From contig CM040444.1 in the NCBI GenBank assembly GCA_022749755.1, positions 9,110,774 to 9,174,773 of the forward strand: a stretch of DNA of 64,000 nucleotides, in the 5' to 3' direction. This DNA comes from Azadirachta indica. Its lineage: Eukaryota; Streptophyta; Magnoliopsida; Sapindales; Meliaceae. Below the pieces are notes generated by a model. That model was not told the origin of the DNA and ran no database searches. It worked only from the letters and a program-made list of their open reading frames with translations. Position 1 is the first letter of the stretch, and each line of letters starts with the position of its first letter. Both the position numbers and the translations under genes were made by a program. Below are positions 24,690-37,639 of this stretch, piece after piece.

Positions 24690-27600
24690 TATTGACAAAA
24701 ATACACCACCTTCAAGAAAAGTCAATGTTGTTGTAGGTGGTGAACAAAACATCATTACCACAAACAACCCTAAATACAAAATCTGGAAGAAGACAGATCA
24801 GATGTTATGAGTTGGATCCTTTCCACCATAAGTAAAGAAATGTTAGAAGCTGTTATTGGTCACACCACTTCAAGTGGTTTATGGGAAATTCTACAGAAGA
24901 TTTTCACTGCACAGTCCATGTCCTAGATTCTCCATTTCAGAGGACTCATTTCCACCACTAAGCAGGAGTGCATGACTATATCAGATTACTAAATGAAAAT
25001 GAAAAACAATGTAGATTCTCTAAGGAATGCATGAGACTTTCTCTCTGACAAAGATCTTATCTTATTCATTCTTAAGGGACTTAGTCCAGAATATGACTCT
25101 GTTGTTATGAATGTTGCATCAAGGCTTGAAACTTTGCCCATTGAAAATATTTATTCAATATTATTAAGTCAACAAAGTAGAATAGATCAGTTCAACTCAG
25201 CACCAAACATTTTTTTCCACAAAAGGCCACAACAAACATTGCTCAAGCCATTGGAAACCAAAAGAGAAACTTGTTATAAGGTAATTGGGCTTAAAACAAA
25301 GGTAAGGGAAAGATAAAGGTTATTCAAACCAAGAACCAACATTTCAAATTAGCTTTCTAGCTGGACCTTCTGAGTGTTGGCACATGTTTGACAAGAATTT
25401 TGTGCCAAAACATAAAAAACAACAAAAAGGAGGCTTTACAACAACACTGGAGAAGGTGAATGATCCAACTTGGTATATCAATAGTAGAGCCACTAATCAC
25501 ATGACAAAATCTTTCAACAATCAAACAGTTAGCACTAAATATAATGGGAAGGAAAATCTTGTAGTAGATAATGAAAAAAAATTTATTTATCTCTCACGTT
25601 GGCCACTCAAAATTGCTCGTTTCACACACATAACACCTTCTTTTGAACAAGATTCTCTTTGTGCTTGACATGACAAAAAACTTCTCAATGTTCAAAGCTT
25701 TTATATGATAATGAGATGCTAATTGAGTTTACCAAAAATGCTTCGGTTGTGAAGCACAAAATGTAAGGACATGTTCTTCTTAGGGAGTGGCTAGGAAAAG
25801 CTTTTATTAATGTTTACCAAACAAAGTAGCTAGCATAAATTCATCATTATTATCAGCCAATCTAGCTAGTTTTCAATCATTGTCAAGAGGTCAAGATATG
25901 AATAAATTAGGTTTTTCTTTAGCTTTCAGAACTCAGAAATCATTACATTTATGGCATAGAAGTTTAAGGCATCCAAATGTAAATGTTCTCAAAGGCTTCT
26001 CATCAAATTGAAATATTTTTGAATACTTTAATAAAAGCACTTCCATTTTGCAACCAAATTTTTGTTTAGCTTGCTAGTATGGAAAGTTGCACAAACTTTC
26101 TTTCAAAGAAACAAAACCAAAAGCTAGTAACCTTTAGAAATAATTCATATTGACCCTTTAGGGTCCAGCACCCATTTCATCTTGCCAAGGACACAAAATT
26201 ACATCTCTTTTATTGATGGACTGACAAGATATTCTTGTCCTGACGTTCATCACTAAAATAGGAAAGTTGAGAAAAGAAAAAGACATATAGTTGAGACTGG
26301 ACTCACCCTTTTAGCACATGCTGGCTCTTAAATTCTGATGGGAAGCCATTTTTACTGTTTTCTACCTCATTGACTAACTTCTTACACCTATGTTGAAAAA
26401 CAAATCACCTTTTTAAAGTCTTGTTCTCAACTAAACCAAATATAAGCCTTATCAAAACCTTTGCATGTGAGTGTTATGCTTATCTCATACCCTATAATAA
26501 GCATCAATTTCGATTTCATAGTCCAAAATATATATTCATAGAGTATAGTCCTTACCACAAAGGTTATATGCGTTTGCACCATTCCAAGAGAATTTATGAC
26601 GATTCTTTTTCTGTTCGTTCAAACCCACACTTTGTGTCAAGCACTTTAGAATCCAACTTTGAGAGCTCATCCCTATATCTATACTTCTTCAATGTTTTAG
26701 TTAATCCTATGGTCAACACTTATTTAGATGATATTGGTCAATTTCCACCAAGTTCTTAAGCAAAGCAATCTTTTTATAGTCCTCAAAACCAAAACCAACA
26801 TGGATTACATCTACATGAACAGAATCATAGTTCTACCTTCACGAACTCAGATCTTGAAAATTCATAATCACAACCTCAATAAGAATTAGAACCAGTATAG
26901 TGTAGATTACATCCCATCACCGTATGATTACTAAAGTTAAAGTTGACATTATTAAACCAAGAACCTTTTTAACCTCCACATTAGATTCAACAAATTCAAA
27001 TGACAACAAACACAACACTAAGTAACCCAAATTGGAAAAAGGCTATACGAGAGGAGTTTGATGCTTTGGTAATAAATAATACTTGGGAATTGGTTCCTTT
27101 TGAACTAAATATGAAGAATGTAGAAAGCAAATGGGTCTTCAAGCTAAAATAAAGAAAACCCATATAGAAGCCTACAAAAGTACAAAACAAGAATAGAGGC
27201 AAAAGTTTTTCACTAGACGATAAGATTTGATTTTTCAAAGACCTTTAGCCCCATGGTGAAAGCATCAAGTATAAGGATAATTCTAACTTTGGTTGTGTTT
27301 AATGATTGGAATAGTAGGCAAATAGACGTAACCAATGCCTTTTAAATGCAAAACTCGCTAAGGTGGTTTGCATGCACCAATTTTGAAGGCTTTGAGACTC
27401 ACAAATCTCTAATCATATCTACAAGTTAAAGAAAGCTTTCTATGGCTTGAAACAAGCCCTTAGAGCTTGGTTTAATAAACTGAACTCAACAATTAAAAAA
27501 AAAAAAGGTTTACAAGCTGAAAATCATATACTTATTCTTTGGGAAAAACAACAAAGATATAACACTTATGCTTGATATATGTTGATAACATAGTGCGGAC

Positions 27601-28138
27601 TGGAAGCTTAGTAATTCAATTAGAAGATTTGATTACTCAGCTAAATAAATCCTTTGCTTTAAAGGATTTGGTGAACTTGAACTATTTTCTTGAGATGGAA
27701 GCATGGTAAGAACACACATAATATATTATTTCTATCTCAAAGAAGTATATCAATGATCTCCTTTCTAGAGCAACAATAGCAAACTATAAAGGTGTTCATA
27801 CACCTCTGAGCATAGGACAAAATTATCCAAGACAAACAAGGAGCCATTTGAAGATGGTAATTTATAAAAAGATATTATAAGAACTCTTCAATATGTGACT
27901 CTTTCTAGACCAAAATTAGCTTTTACCCTAAATAAACTAAGTCAATTCATGAGCAATCCCATGGATATACATTAGTCCTCATGCAAAAAAAGTGTTGAGA
28001 TACTTGAAGGAGACTCAAAACTTTAACTTGAATTCGAAAAAGGAGAAAAAATTGATCTAGTAAGTTTTTCTGATGCTAATTCAGCTATTTGAGAGCCAAG
28101 CTCAATGTTTAACCAAGAACACTGAGCTTGAAAGGGGA
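24690..28138 (+). pseudogene. Ty1/copia gag-pol relic (element E), 5'-truncated
   Basis: Gag of the UBN2 type is readable from about 24,765 (NPKYKIWKKTDQML, then SPEYDSVVMNVASRLETLP at 25,085). The protease reads WYINSRATNHMT, in which the catalytic D-S-G has become N-S-R (25,475). The pre-integrase part reads LWHRSLRHPNVNVLK (25,950). Integrase is only fragmentary (26,140-26,260). Reverse transcriptase retains NPNWKKAIREEFDAL and ESKWVFKLK (27,030-27,150), and KKAFYGLKQALRAWFNKL (27,430-27,480). RNase H survives partly (KKVLRYLKETQNF near 27,990). Stops and frameshifts occur throughout. No 5' LTR is found upstream, where a MITE occupies the expected place. Confidence 0.85.
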
Positions 28139-28540
28139 TGTTGAAGATGATATAAAAGCGAAGCCTAAAACTGAAGTTGGCCCAATCTAAGAAAGTAAAG
28201 CAGCTCAACATCAAGTTAGCTGAGTTGGCAAGCTGTTTAGAAAATTTGGAAAAATAGAAAGCATGCACTAGCAATTATATAGGAATGATCTAAGGGATGG
28301 CATACAACCTTCAACACACATCATATATAGGCAACATTAGATTGTATTTACACTAGATTCTTGCACATCAATTCTTTGATTCTTTACACTATTTAAGATT
28401 GTATGTTCACATATTTTTCATTGTATTCAAAGATAGCGTTCACTGTTCATTGTGAAAATACAATACAACAAAATTTTGCTTCAAAACCTCTGTGTTCTTT
28501 ATTCTTCAACTACTGTGTCTAGTATAACTTATTAAAATTT
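28139..28540 (+). mobile_element. 3' LTR of copia element E
   Basis: A polypurine tract CTTGAAAGGGGA (28,127-28,138) is followed at once by TGTTGAAGATGA, a classical copia LTR start, in the right place after RNase H remnants. The ~400-bp stretch ends near a TTCTTTATTCTTCAAC block typical of copia R/U5. Its exact end is uncertain because no second LTR is present. Confidence 0.6.
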
Positions 28541-28929
28541 CACAATTTAATTCTAAGCATTTGATTAATTATAAGCTTTTGAAGTGAGGTAGCTAACTGT
28601 AGATTTATGATTGATAAAACCTGAGAAACCTAACATGAAAATTATTTAAAATAGTTTGGACATGAATTTTGTTCTAAATTTTTCTAAGCTATATATGTCT
28701 ACATGATTTCTCTAAAAGTTTCATATCCATTAGTTGAGTGGTTGATTTATTAAAATTTAGAAACCTAGAGGTACCTAACAAGTTTTTGGCATTATTTGGA
28801 ATAAGGGATTAAATTTTCCAAATAATAAGAAATACTTATAGATCAAATTGAGAACATATTTATGTATGATGTTATGTTTCATTATATTTATTGTTTGGGT
28901 GGAAATATCTGCCAATAAAGCTAAAAGCC

Positions 28930-29690
28930 AAAAGTACCTAGGTTAATTCTATTGAGTTAAAGAGACCAGATGTTAATATAGTTCACCTCGAGGCACTAGA
29001 CCCTAGGTGAACTCCCATTGACATCAAATAGTTAGTCTAGTTTCGGATATTGAGCTCAAGGTCAAGGAGAAAAAAGTTTCATCTTGAGATTTCATCAAAG
29101 TAACCATCAACAAAGAAATAGCAGGAAGATCGTGGGATTAAGTTAGGACTCGACTCTCCTTAAAACTTTTCTTATGGTTGACCATTACCCAGGTGACGTG
29201 GAAAATATCCCCTCAAATTCTCACTACAATTACCCAACACCCTGATATCACAGAAGAGCATTTGTCCTTAGCTTGTAAAGGTTGTACGTTTAGGAGGAAA
29301 AGTAAAGTCCTACCTTAGGAATGTTGCTATAAATGAACCAGCCACAACTGGATGACGGAGAATGAAGGAATAATTGCCTGGAATCCCATTTCCTATGGAA
29401 ATCATTGCCAATTTTGACCCTCTAACCAAATATAGTGCGATGACTCTAACTGGACATATGAAAGGTAAAAAGTCATGGAGACGTGTATGTTAATGCTTTC
29501 TAATCTTACCTAAACTCTGTCAACTTCCTATCTTGCTAAAACACTTTCTAAAAACCATCTCTGAATTAAGCTAAGCATGAAAGGATTTTTATCGAGACAC
29601 TGATCATGTTTCCTTTTGCAAGTTTAATCATAACATGATAAGGGAACAATTGTTCAATATCGGATTGTGATAAAATTTGGCATCAACAAT
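28930..29690 (+). mobile_element. Decayed LTR, family C (copy 2)
   Basis: It is collinear with 21,690-22,330 through several short conserved blocks, including ATTGACATCAAAT, GAGCTCAAGGTCAAGG and ATCGTGGGATTA. A TATA-like ACATATGAAAGG lies at about 29,454. No gag-pol follows on either side within reach. It is probably a solo or orphan LTR. Confidence 0.45.
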
Positions 29691-29699
29691 TATGTTTCA

Positions 29700-30990
29700 A
29701 TATTGGAAGAAACGAACAACATTCAAGGCCCAAGAAAATCTTTGATATGCTTAAAGGTAGGTTTGGGAATTTTTTGTGTAATGATAAGTTGTTATGTGCT
29801 TGATATGGTATAATGAGACTTATGAAGATTAATATTTGATTTTAAGATTAAGGTGATTATGTTGTTTTGCTGGGAACATCAAGAGATAAATATACTAGAC
29901 ATTTTAAAATGAATCAAATAAATGTATGTATACATGTGTTTGACTATGTTTACAAATCTTTTGAATTATATGTTATTACAAAAGATTGGCTTATCTACAA
30001 TTATGTTTCATGTATTTAATTATGATTATGTGTTTATATGTTCATGCTACTTACAAGTTATGAGCATTGACATCTACCATTAATATGTGCATTATGTTTT
30101 GAGAAATGAAAAAGTGCTTTGTATAAAAAATATTTATGAAAGTCAAGATTTGTGCTTTTAAGGGTAGCTAAATTCATTACTTCTTAATAAGTAATTATAA
30201 GTGCATATGACGCCTTTAATAAGTGCAGTTCTTCCTCAAGTTTGATACATGTGATATGTGATATGTCTTTTGTATGATATAAGAGAGACCTTTGGATATA
30301 TAACCTTAGAACTTTGACGTCTTTGCATTCGTGCATCAACGTATTTGGGCATGTAAAGGACTTGCCAATAATCAGGGTGATAGTCTGCCTCTTACTTTCA
30401 GACATAAGTATTCCTTGTATGTAAATTGTTGTGCCCTACGTGCTCTTACTCCATATATAGAAAGTAATTGACGAGTGACGCAGACTTAATATGTAATAAA
30501 TGATTTATAAATTCCTACTATGTGGTAATTGGATGAAAATATTCCTAACAAAATATGAATGAAAGTTTAAAGTGAATTTATGATATGCAAAATTTTGAAA
30601 GGGATTTTGTGATGCACACGTTTGAAAGTGCTTTTAATATGCATCCTTTGAGATGAATATGGTTTTTACCATATTGCACATCATGTTCATGTGTATATAT
30701 AATACAGTATGTATGCATTTTTATTTACTGAAAAATAGTATCATTACTGAATGAATACTCGTTACAGTTTACTATTCTAAGACTTTTTTTTGGACATTAG
30801 AGATCATTTGACTAGATTGTTATGTTGGTGAAATTTTAAATAGTAATAAATTTCCTTAATCAAATATATTATTTGTTATATTTTATCGTTTCGTTACCCT
30901 CTCAAGTTGAGATGCAACATAATTTGATTGATTAATGCTTATTCCAATATGAAGTGCTTTTTATCCTATTCTTTTCTTTGTAAAGATATT
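29700..30990. other. AT-rich intergenic DNA, nothing recognised
   Basis: Only short frames without domains occur (for example minus strand 30,184-30,405). The dehydrogenase-like and transposon motifs seen elsewhere are absent here. Confidence 0.5.
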
Positions 30991-30995
30991 TGAGT

Positions 30996-31185
30996 GGTTT
31001 AGTCGTAATCATTAGGGTAGAGAAAAAAAAAGAAAAAGAAAAAAGCAAAAAAACAATTAATTGCCTCCACATCAGAATTACATCCTCACTGGTTTAGTCG
31101 TAATCATTAGGGTAGAGAAAAAAAAGAAAAAGAAAAAGAAAAAAGCAAAAAAACAATTAATTGCCTCCACATCATTACATCCTCA
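30996..31185. repeat. Tandem duplication, 95-bp unit x2, at the 3' end of the ankyrin gene
   Basis: The unit starting at 30,996 (GGTTTAGTCGTAATCATTAG) recurs at 31,091 with the same downstream purine-rich AGAAAAAGAAAAAG tract and AATTAATTGCCTCCACATCA. Differences are limited to a few A/G indels and a small indel around ATCAGAATTACATCC. The right copy ends at the stop codon of the ankyrin gene, so on that gene's strand both units form the start of the 3' UTR. Confidence 0.9.
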
Positions 31186-34100
31186 CTTCACTGGACGAAA
31201 TATACTAGGCCCATAAGTGGATAAGAACATGTCAAGTAGAAGAGGAAATTGCAGCAATGCAAACATGGTCACCGGGACACAACCAAGCAAGGCAATTGGA
31301 ATGATAACCCATTTCCAAGGTTGAGAAAGAACTATGTATATGGTTGCACCAAATGCCACTATCATGCTTGCAATAGAAAAGAATAAAGTTAGAAGGCCGA
31401 TAATTAACTTCCTTGGTAAGGACACGAGAAAATCTTCTTCTGAGTAACGGGACGTGAGGATCCCTAAGAACATCAACAACGAAGTAATTGATGAAAAGAG
31501 TGCAAGCGCATCTGATATCGCAAATGTTAGGAAAGATTTTTCCTTCAAGAAAATTGGTTTTCCTCCGTTGTTGTTGCCTCCAGGTACAGTGAAAGCTGCA
31601 GCAAACACTACTGTGATTATAAGTGTAACCACAACTGTGCATGATTGAGCAGTATTCTTCATCCATTTTTCTCCCTGTATAACTAATTCCTTGTGTGATT
31701 CAGTAAACACACTTTCTCGGGGAGTTTTTTCGTCAGAATTTTTCTCTTCATGAAGCCATGGGCGAAGAAGATTTTCTACAGACTGAAGCAGAAGTTAACA
31801 CAAGGAATACAAGAGTCAAGAAAAGGAAAACAGGTATTCTTCTAAAATCAAGTAAATCCTTGCTATTTTCCTAAGAGCTAGAACAAAATCTTGGATCCAA
31901 GGACTAAATTAATGTTACTCTTAAGGTATTGATGTCTATGTTGATTCCTTCAATTATACAATCTGTTCAAACAGTTGGCCTTATATACCTGCAACACATT
32001 CAAATCAAATTAATTAGAATACTGAAATATCATGGTTATATCATCTATTACCTTGAACCATTGCAACTCCCTCTGCATTTGCAATGCTGCACCCGGGACT
32101 TTACTTGAAGGTACCAATCTTCCCGCTAGATGCAACATGTTGTTCCCTAAATCATCGTACATATTCAGCATGTCACTAAGGTAACAGAAACCATGTATGA
32201 GATTAAAAACGTTCTCACGACGATGTAAGACTGCAAGATGAAATATGTTATGTCCATCGTTGTTAGCTTCATAAAGTAAATCACTGTAGGCCATAATTAT
32301 TTCATTGACAAACTCAGAAATTCCGAATCTTGCAGCTGTGTGTAAAAACGATCCTGAGTTAAAGATTTCAGGATCATTCCAAGCCACTCCATCGCAAATC
32401 ATTCTGACGATTTCAACGGTTTGCAGATGCGTTAACTTTTGTTCATGTGTAGCTTTGATACAAGGGACTGCAATTGAACTCTTCAAGTTAATAAATGAAT
32501 ATTTCAATCAATAGATTGGATTCAAGAGAGTAGTGTCAATGCCTTACAAAGAAATATAAGTGCATTCCAGAAAATCATATGCAAATCTTGCCACATTGCA
32601 CCTGTAATTCATTAAAAAAAAATTATTGGTTTCAAAATCATTAATTGATAGGAATAAATATATACAACTCTGTCTTTATGGACATTGTAATATTATTGAA
32701 TTATTAGTCAATTTCTTATATTAAATTAAAAAAGAGAATAGAGATTTAGGTACCGAATATAGTTGTGATTTTCGAAAGAAATCCAAAAGGTGTAGATTTC
32801 GTTGAGTAGTTTTTTAATCTCACGATGGCATTCTCCACATCTACACCGGCACTTGGATTCTTGTGGGTATGATCAATAGAAGAAATTTTTTCCTTTCTCA
32901 CGGGAATGCCTGCAGATTTAGTAAGTATGCTTTGATGGGTCGTCACTAACAACAACGTTTTGTACACATAAACTAAGCAATAATTAATTAAGAACAAAAG
33001 GGTTAATCTTTTTACAGCACTGACAGTTATAAATGAAGCATTGCAAACGTCCAAGCTGATTTCCACTGGAAAATGCTAGAGGCTTTTCAGCCAACGTCTG
33101 TAAAACAATGTTCCGGGAGCTGATCTGGTCTCGGCCTATCGCTGGGTACCGCTCCAAAAAATCTAAAGCTATATCTAATCACGAAGAAATTGGATACATG
33201 AAAGAAATCATAAATTAATAAAATTAGATTTATTTTGATCAGATATGAAAATACTGACCATATAAATTAGATTTGATCAGATATGAAATGAGCAGAGCGC
33301 CGCTGTTGCCAGTTAAATTCTCTTCTGCAGTCACTTGTACTAGATACTGAACTGTATCCCTGTGACCATAAACTGCTGCATCGTGAACCGGAAGCCAGCC
33401 GTTGTCGCTCCATACGTTTGGCAAATTAGGGTTATATTTGACGAAAATTTTGGAGGCCCTTGTATTGCCTAGAATGGCACTTAAAGCTAGAACTGTCATT
33501 CCCGAATCATCATTCTGCTCAAGTGTTGCTGGATCGACCTTTGATGCAAGCTTGTCGATTAGGCAAGCACCACCTTCTACGTCATCGCGAATAAAGTTAA
33601 CAATCTGGTGGAATATTGTCTTAGCGTATGAAATCTTGGCTGTCAAGGCCTCAGGATGATCTCCAACGAAATCTTCTACACCTTTCCAATCATTCTCTTG
33701 TATTATTTTGCATAGCGGCCAGTAAGCTGACCAACTGACTGTAACGTTAATTGAAAATATAATTAATAAGATATATATATATATATATAAGTGATATATA
33801 GATTAATGTTTAGAATTATAATTATAATAATACGCACATGCATTTTGATATACTATATATCGACGGGCTAGTTTCTTCTGTATTACCTTCCGAGCTCTCC
33901 ACTTCTCCAGTTTGTTCATCCAAATCATCTTTCTCTGTCTCAGTGCTTTCTTCTTTGTTTCTGCAAATAAAGAGACTTGAAGGTTGAATAGCCTTGAAAA
34001 TAATTAAATTATTTATATACAGAATAAAAGAGAGTTGTCTTCATCATTAATATTTAAATAAAAGATTAATATTTTCATATAATTAATTTTATTTTTATTT

Positions 34101-37100
34101 TAAATACAAATTAATTTTTGAAATAATTAATAATAATATTTTTAAATATCTTTTTTTTTCATGCTATTAAGAGCAAAATTATATTTTTATGCGTTAAACA
34201 TAGTTAATAGTCATATTAAACAATAACCTAACGACATAGGTGTTTGTTGACGATGATTGACATATAAACGTTAAACATAGTTAGTGGTTACATATATTCC
34301 AAAATAATTAACCGAAATACATTATTTAGTCTTTTATATTCAAGTTTAAGTATTTAGTTTAAGTGGCATTTGTAAGCTTAAACTTAGGGGTTGTGTTTGT
34401 ATCGCACAACAGCAACGTAAATCCACATGATAATTTTATGAGGCAAAAAATATAAATACTGTTCTTGAAGTCCTTACTTTCAAGCCAAAATTTTATATCA
34501 AGTGGAGGAATGATATTAGTATACATTATACTTCTTGTTCGTTAATTAAATTAAAAAAATGATACGTTCTCTAAAGTCTGAAAAAGGGATGCACTATCTC
34601 ATAGACTTCGGGGTTAGATAAATACCTTTATGAAATTTAAAGAAATAAGCAGATACTCTTAATTTAAATGTTTGTTACTAACTGTTACATTATTATCATT
34701 TTTTGTCCCTAAAATCTAGTTCGATGACAAGGGATATAATTTTTTCAATTATAATAATTTACTTTTCATTATGTACGACATACTAATAGGGATGACAAAA
34801 ATCTCTATAAGATAAGGGGTCTGCAGGAATCCTATAAAAAGTTTATAATTTTTAATTCAATCAATCAAGTCCTTCATAATTTATAAATCATAATAATTTA
34901 ACACTTTTATTTAAGTTTTCACTGACCACTGTTAACCATTCTAGTTGTAATAGATATCATTCATATTAAACGCTCTATGTAATGGTATAATCATAATCGT
35001 CATTTTAGTAATCATTTTTTGTATATCTAAAGTTGAATGTTTTGGGTATCAAAAATTCAATTTCATATTTATAATGAGCAATTGCTTAAAGGGTGATGAT
35101 AGTTTTATTATTGTGTAGAGTGTTCAATAAAAATTTCAATGATATATATTATGACCAAAATAGGTAATGTTAGATAATGGTCAATGATAGTTAACGGTGG
35201 TTCACTATAGCAAGCTAACTAGTCAAATGGGGTCAAAATCGAGCCGGGCCTGCGAAGATCCTCAAACCAAATCGGGGACATCCCTAACTCGTCCGTAATT
35301 TGGCCAAATCAAGGATGGGCTAGGGATGAGAATCTCCGACCCAATCAGGGTCAGGGGCGAGGGATTAAGGTGTATGGGCCATTGCCATTCCTATCTACTG
35401 AGGAATAAAATGTTAAAATCAAACTTTTGATTCTAATTTGTTATTTTCATAAAATTTAGAAAGAAAAACGTTATTATCAAAATTAATACTAATGAAAAAA
35501 GAAGATACTTAGAAGTATTCATAAAATATTAAGAAAGTGAAACAAATTTAGAAGGAAAAACGTTATTATCAAAATTAATACTAATGAAAAAAGAAGATAC
35601 ATAGATATATTAAGAAAGTGAAACATTTTAAATAAGAGAGAAATAATAAATTATAATATATAAATTAAATTTGATGTCATGTATTAATAGAATTAATAAT
35701 TGATATATTTTTATATTTTTATATTTTAAGTAAATAATATAATTTTATTTTAACTAAAAAAAGATAATTTTAAATATTTTTAATTTAGCAAATACAATAT
35801 GTAAGTATTTTTTTATATTTTTAGTTTATATTAATTATGAGCTTGATAAATTTTTTAAGAAAATATAGTAAACTTAATATAATTTTGAAATAAATATATC
35901 ATATATAAAAATAAAATACTAAAAGTTTCAATTATTTTATTTTAATTATTTATATATTAAATTATTACTAAGCAAGGAAAAGATAATGATTGGGAATATT
36001 TTAATCGTTATCCTTTTTATAATAATATTTTTTTTCCTAAATTTTATTAAAATAATAAATTAGAAAAAAAATTTATGATTTTAATAATTTAATGTTTAAT
36101 ATGTGATGAATACTGAGAACTTAATGTTATAGTTAAAAGAAAAATTACATCCTATTTTATTGGTTGTTAAATTTTTAAAATGAAAATAATTATAATTTAA
36201 GTTAACTAACTTTTATATGATGAGAGATATCTACCCATTTCTTCACATTTAATGGGGTATATAACCACTCCCAAACTCTTAAAAATATCTGCTATTTTCT
36301 TAAATTTCAAAGGAATATGTCAATTTCCCATTTAATAATTTATGAATAATATATGAAATTTATTTTGAAATTTTTTATTACGAATTCAACCATCACTTTT
36401 ATTAAAGTCATCTTCTTTTGTAATTTCATGATGTGTAATCAAACAACACCTAGTATGTTGGACCATCTTCTCATAACGTAACGCTTCCCTACATAGGCCT
36501 TCCCCTTAACTTTTGTTTTGTGCTTTAATAAGGGCAATTTAGTAATTTCATTATTGTTTGTGTATTCAGCAAAGTCATAATAGAAACTAAATTTACAAAT
36601 ATGTCACCGTACTCTTACTTTTGCTCCGGGGGTAATTTATATGGCAGTCTTTTTTGCATTAAGTGGTAATATGGTGGTCCATTTTGCATTGAGGGGTTAA
36701 TTTAGTAATTGCGAGTCATACTTTTCGACCAAATAAAAAAATGAAAAGACATATTTTGTACAGGTAATAGGAGTAATTTAATAATTTTAGTCATGTTCAC
36801 GTGCGCCGACATCAATCATTCAACAAAGATAAAAACATAAATATATTAAAAAAGAATTAATAAATTAACTAAAATACATCTAATGTTTCCTTCATTTATT
36901 TTAGACTTTTTTCACTAAATTTTGAATTAGATATTTCTAATTTTAAAATTTATATCACAATTAATATTATATTTTACATTGTATAAAATATTTTAAATTT
37001 TAACGTTGTAAAAGAAATAACTATAAAATGCTCACAATATAAGAGAACGAAAAAGATTATAAATGGATATAATATAATATAAAAAAAAATTGCCAGAAAT

Positions 37101-37603
37101 ATTTAAATTAAAATATTTAGCCCCTAACTCAACGCACCTGTTGGGATCAACGGTCATCGGCTCGTTCTCATCATGGATTGTGTTGCCAGTTGTTCCGGCA
37201 GCTGCACGTGGAAATCACGGATTGGTTCATTTTAGATTCTTATTTATGCAAATTTAATTTTATATAAAATTTTAAATTAAAAAAAAAAAAAAAAAAGAGA
37301 GAAGAGAGAGAGTTGACCTTCGTGACGAGTCCTCTGCCTCTCCAAGAGCCTGGTCCTAGATCGATCTAGCTTCGTTGTCGCCTGCCGCTGCAGCTGCTCC
37401 ATGGTTATCAGTCTCCGCTGATCTTCGTTCGTCAATGTTCTTCTTACACGGTTTCTGGGTTTGGATTTTTCACGACCGACAGTACTGAGTTTAGGCTTTA
37501 GATCTGCCTGTACCTGTTCTTTGTCTTCGTCTTTTTCATCCTTGCTGATGACGTTGATTTCATCATCATCTTCATGTTGCATTGCTTCGTTTGCCTCTTC
37601 CAT
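31183..37603 (-). CDS. Ankyrin-repeat PGG-domain membrane protein (ACD6/ITN1-like), 9 exons
   Basis: Exons joined on the minus strand: 37603-37318, 37201-37138, 33960-33887, 33738-33259, 33174-33025, 32909-32754, 32601-32548, 32467-32052, 31782-31183. All introns are GT-AG and every phase matches, giving 759 codons without a stop. The start is fixed by an in-frame TAG three codons upstream. Residues 1-141 are acidic and charged. Ankyrin units follow in exon 4 (GMTVLALSAILGNTRASKIF, NGWLPVHDAAVYGHRDTVQY, about 200-285) and exon 8 (SFLHTAARFGISEFV, GHNIFHLAVLHRREN). Exon 9 carries the PGG domain (AAAFTVPGG, about 620-629) and four hydrophobic helices (about 608-735). Family members act at membranes in defence and salt responses. 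The specific role here is inferred from class only. The charged N-terminal extension on three small exons and the 3.2-kb second intron are the unusual parts. Confidence 0.88.
33222..33290. repeat. Short tandem duplication across an exon-intron border of the ankyrin gene
   Basis: The word AAATTAGATTT(ATTTT)GATCAGATATGAAAA occurs at about 33,221-33,250 in the intron. It recurs as AAATTAGATTTGATCAGATA (33,264-33,283) inside the end of exon 4. The predicted donor (exon end 33,259) lies between the two copies. Confidence 0.7.
35452..35624. repeat. 92-bp tandem duplication inside intron 2 of the ankyrin gene
   Basis: The unit from 35,452 (AAATTTAGAAAGAAAAACGT) repeats from 35,544 (AAATTTAGAAGGAAAAACGT) and runs to about 35,624. 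The copies are nearly identical, apart from an ~11-bp deletion in the second. The rest of this 3.2-kb intron is AT-rich with no recognised gene. Confidence 0.85.
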
Positions 37604-37639
37604 CTGCAGCTAGCTGGAGAGAGTACTTGCCTTTGTCTT

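Noticed and set aside
30184..30405. 73-codon minus-strand frame in AT-rich spacer
   Set aside because: No similarity recognised, no splice partners, and length expected by chance.
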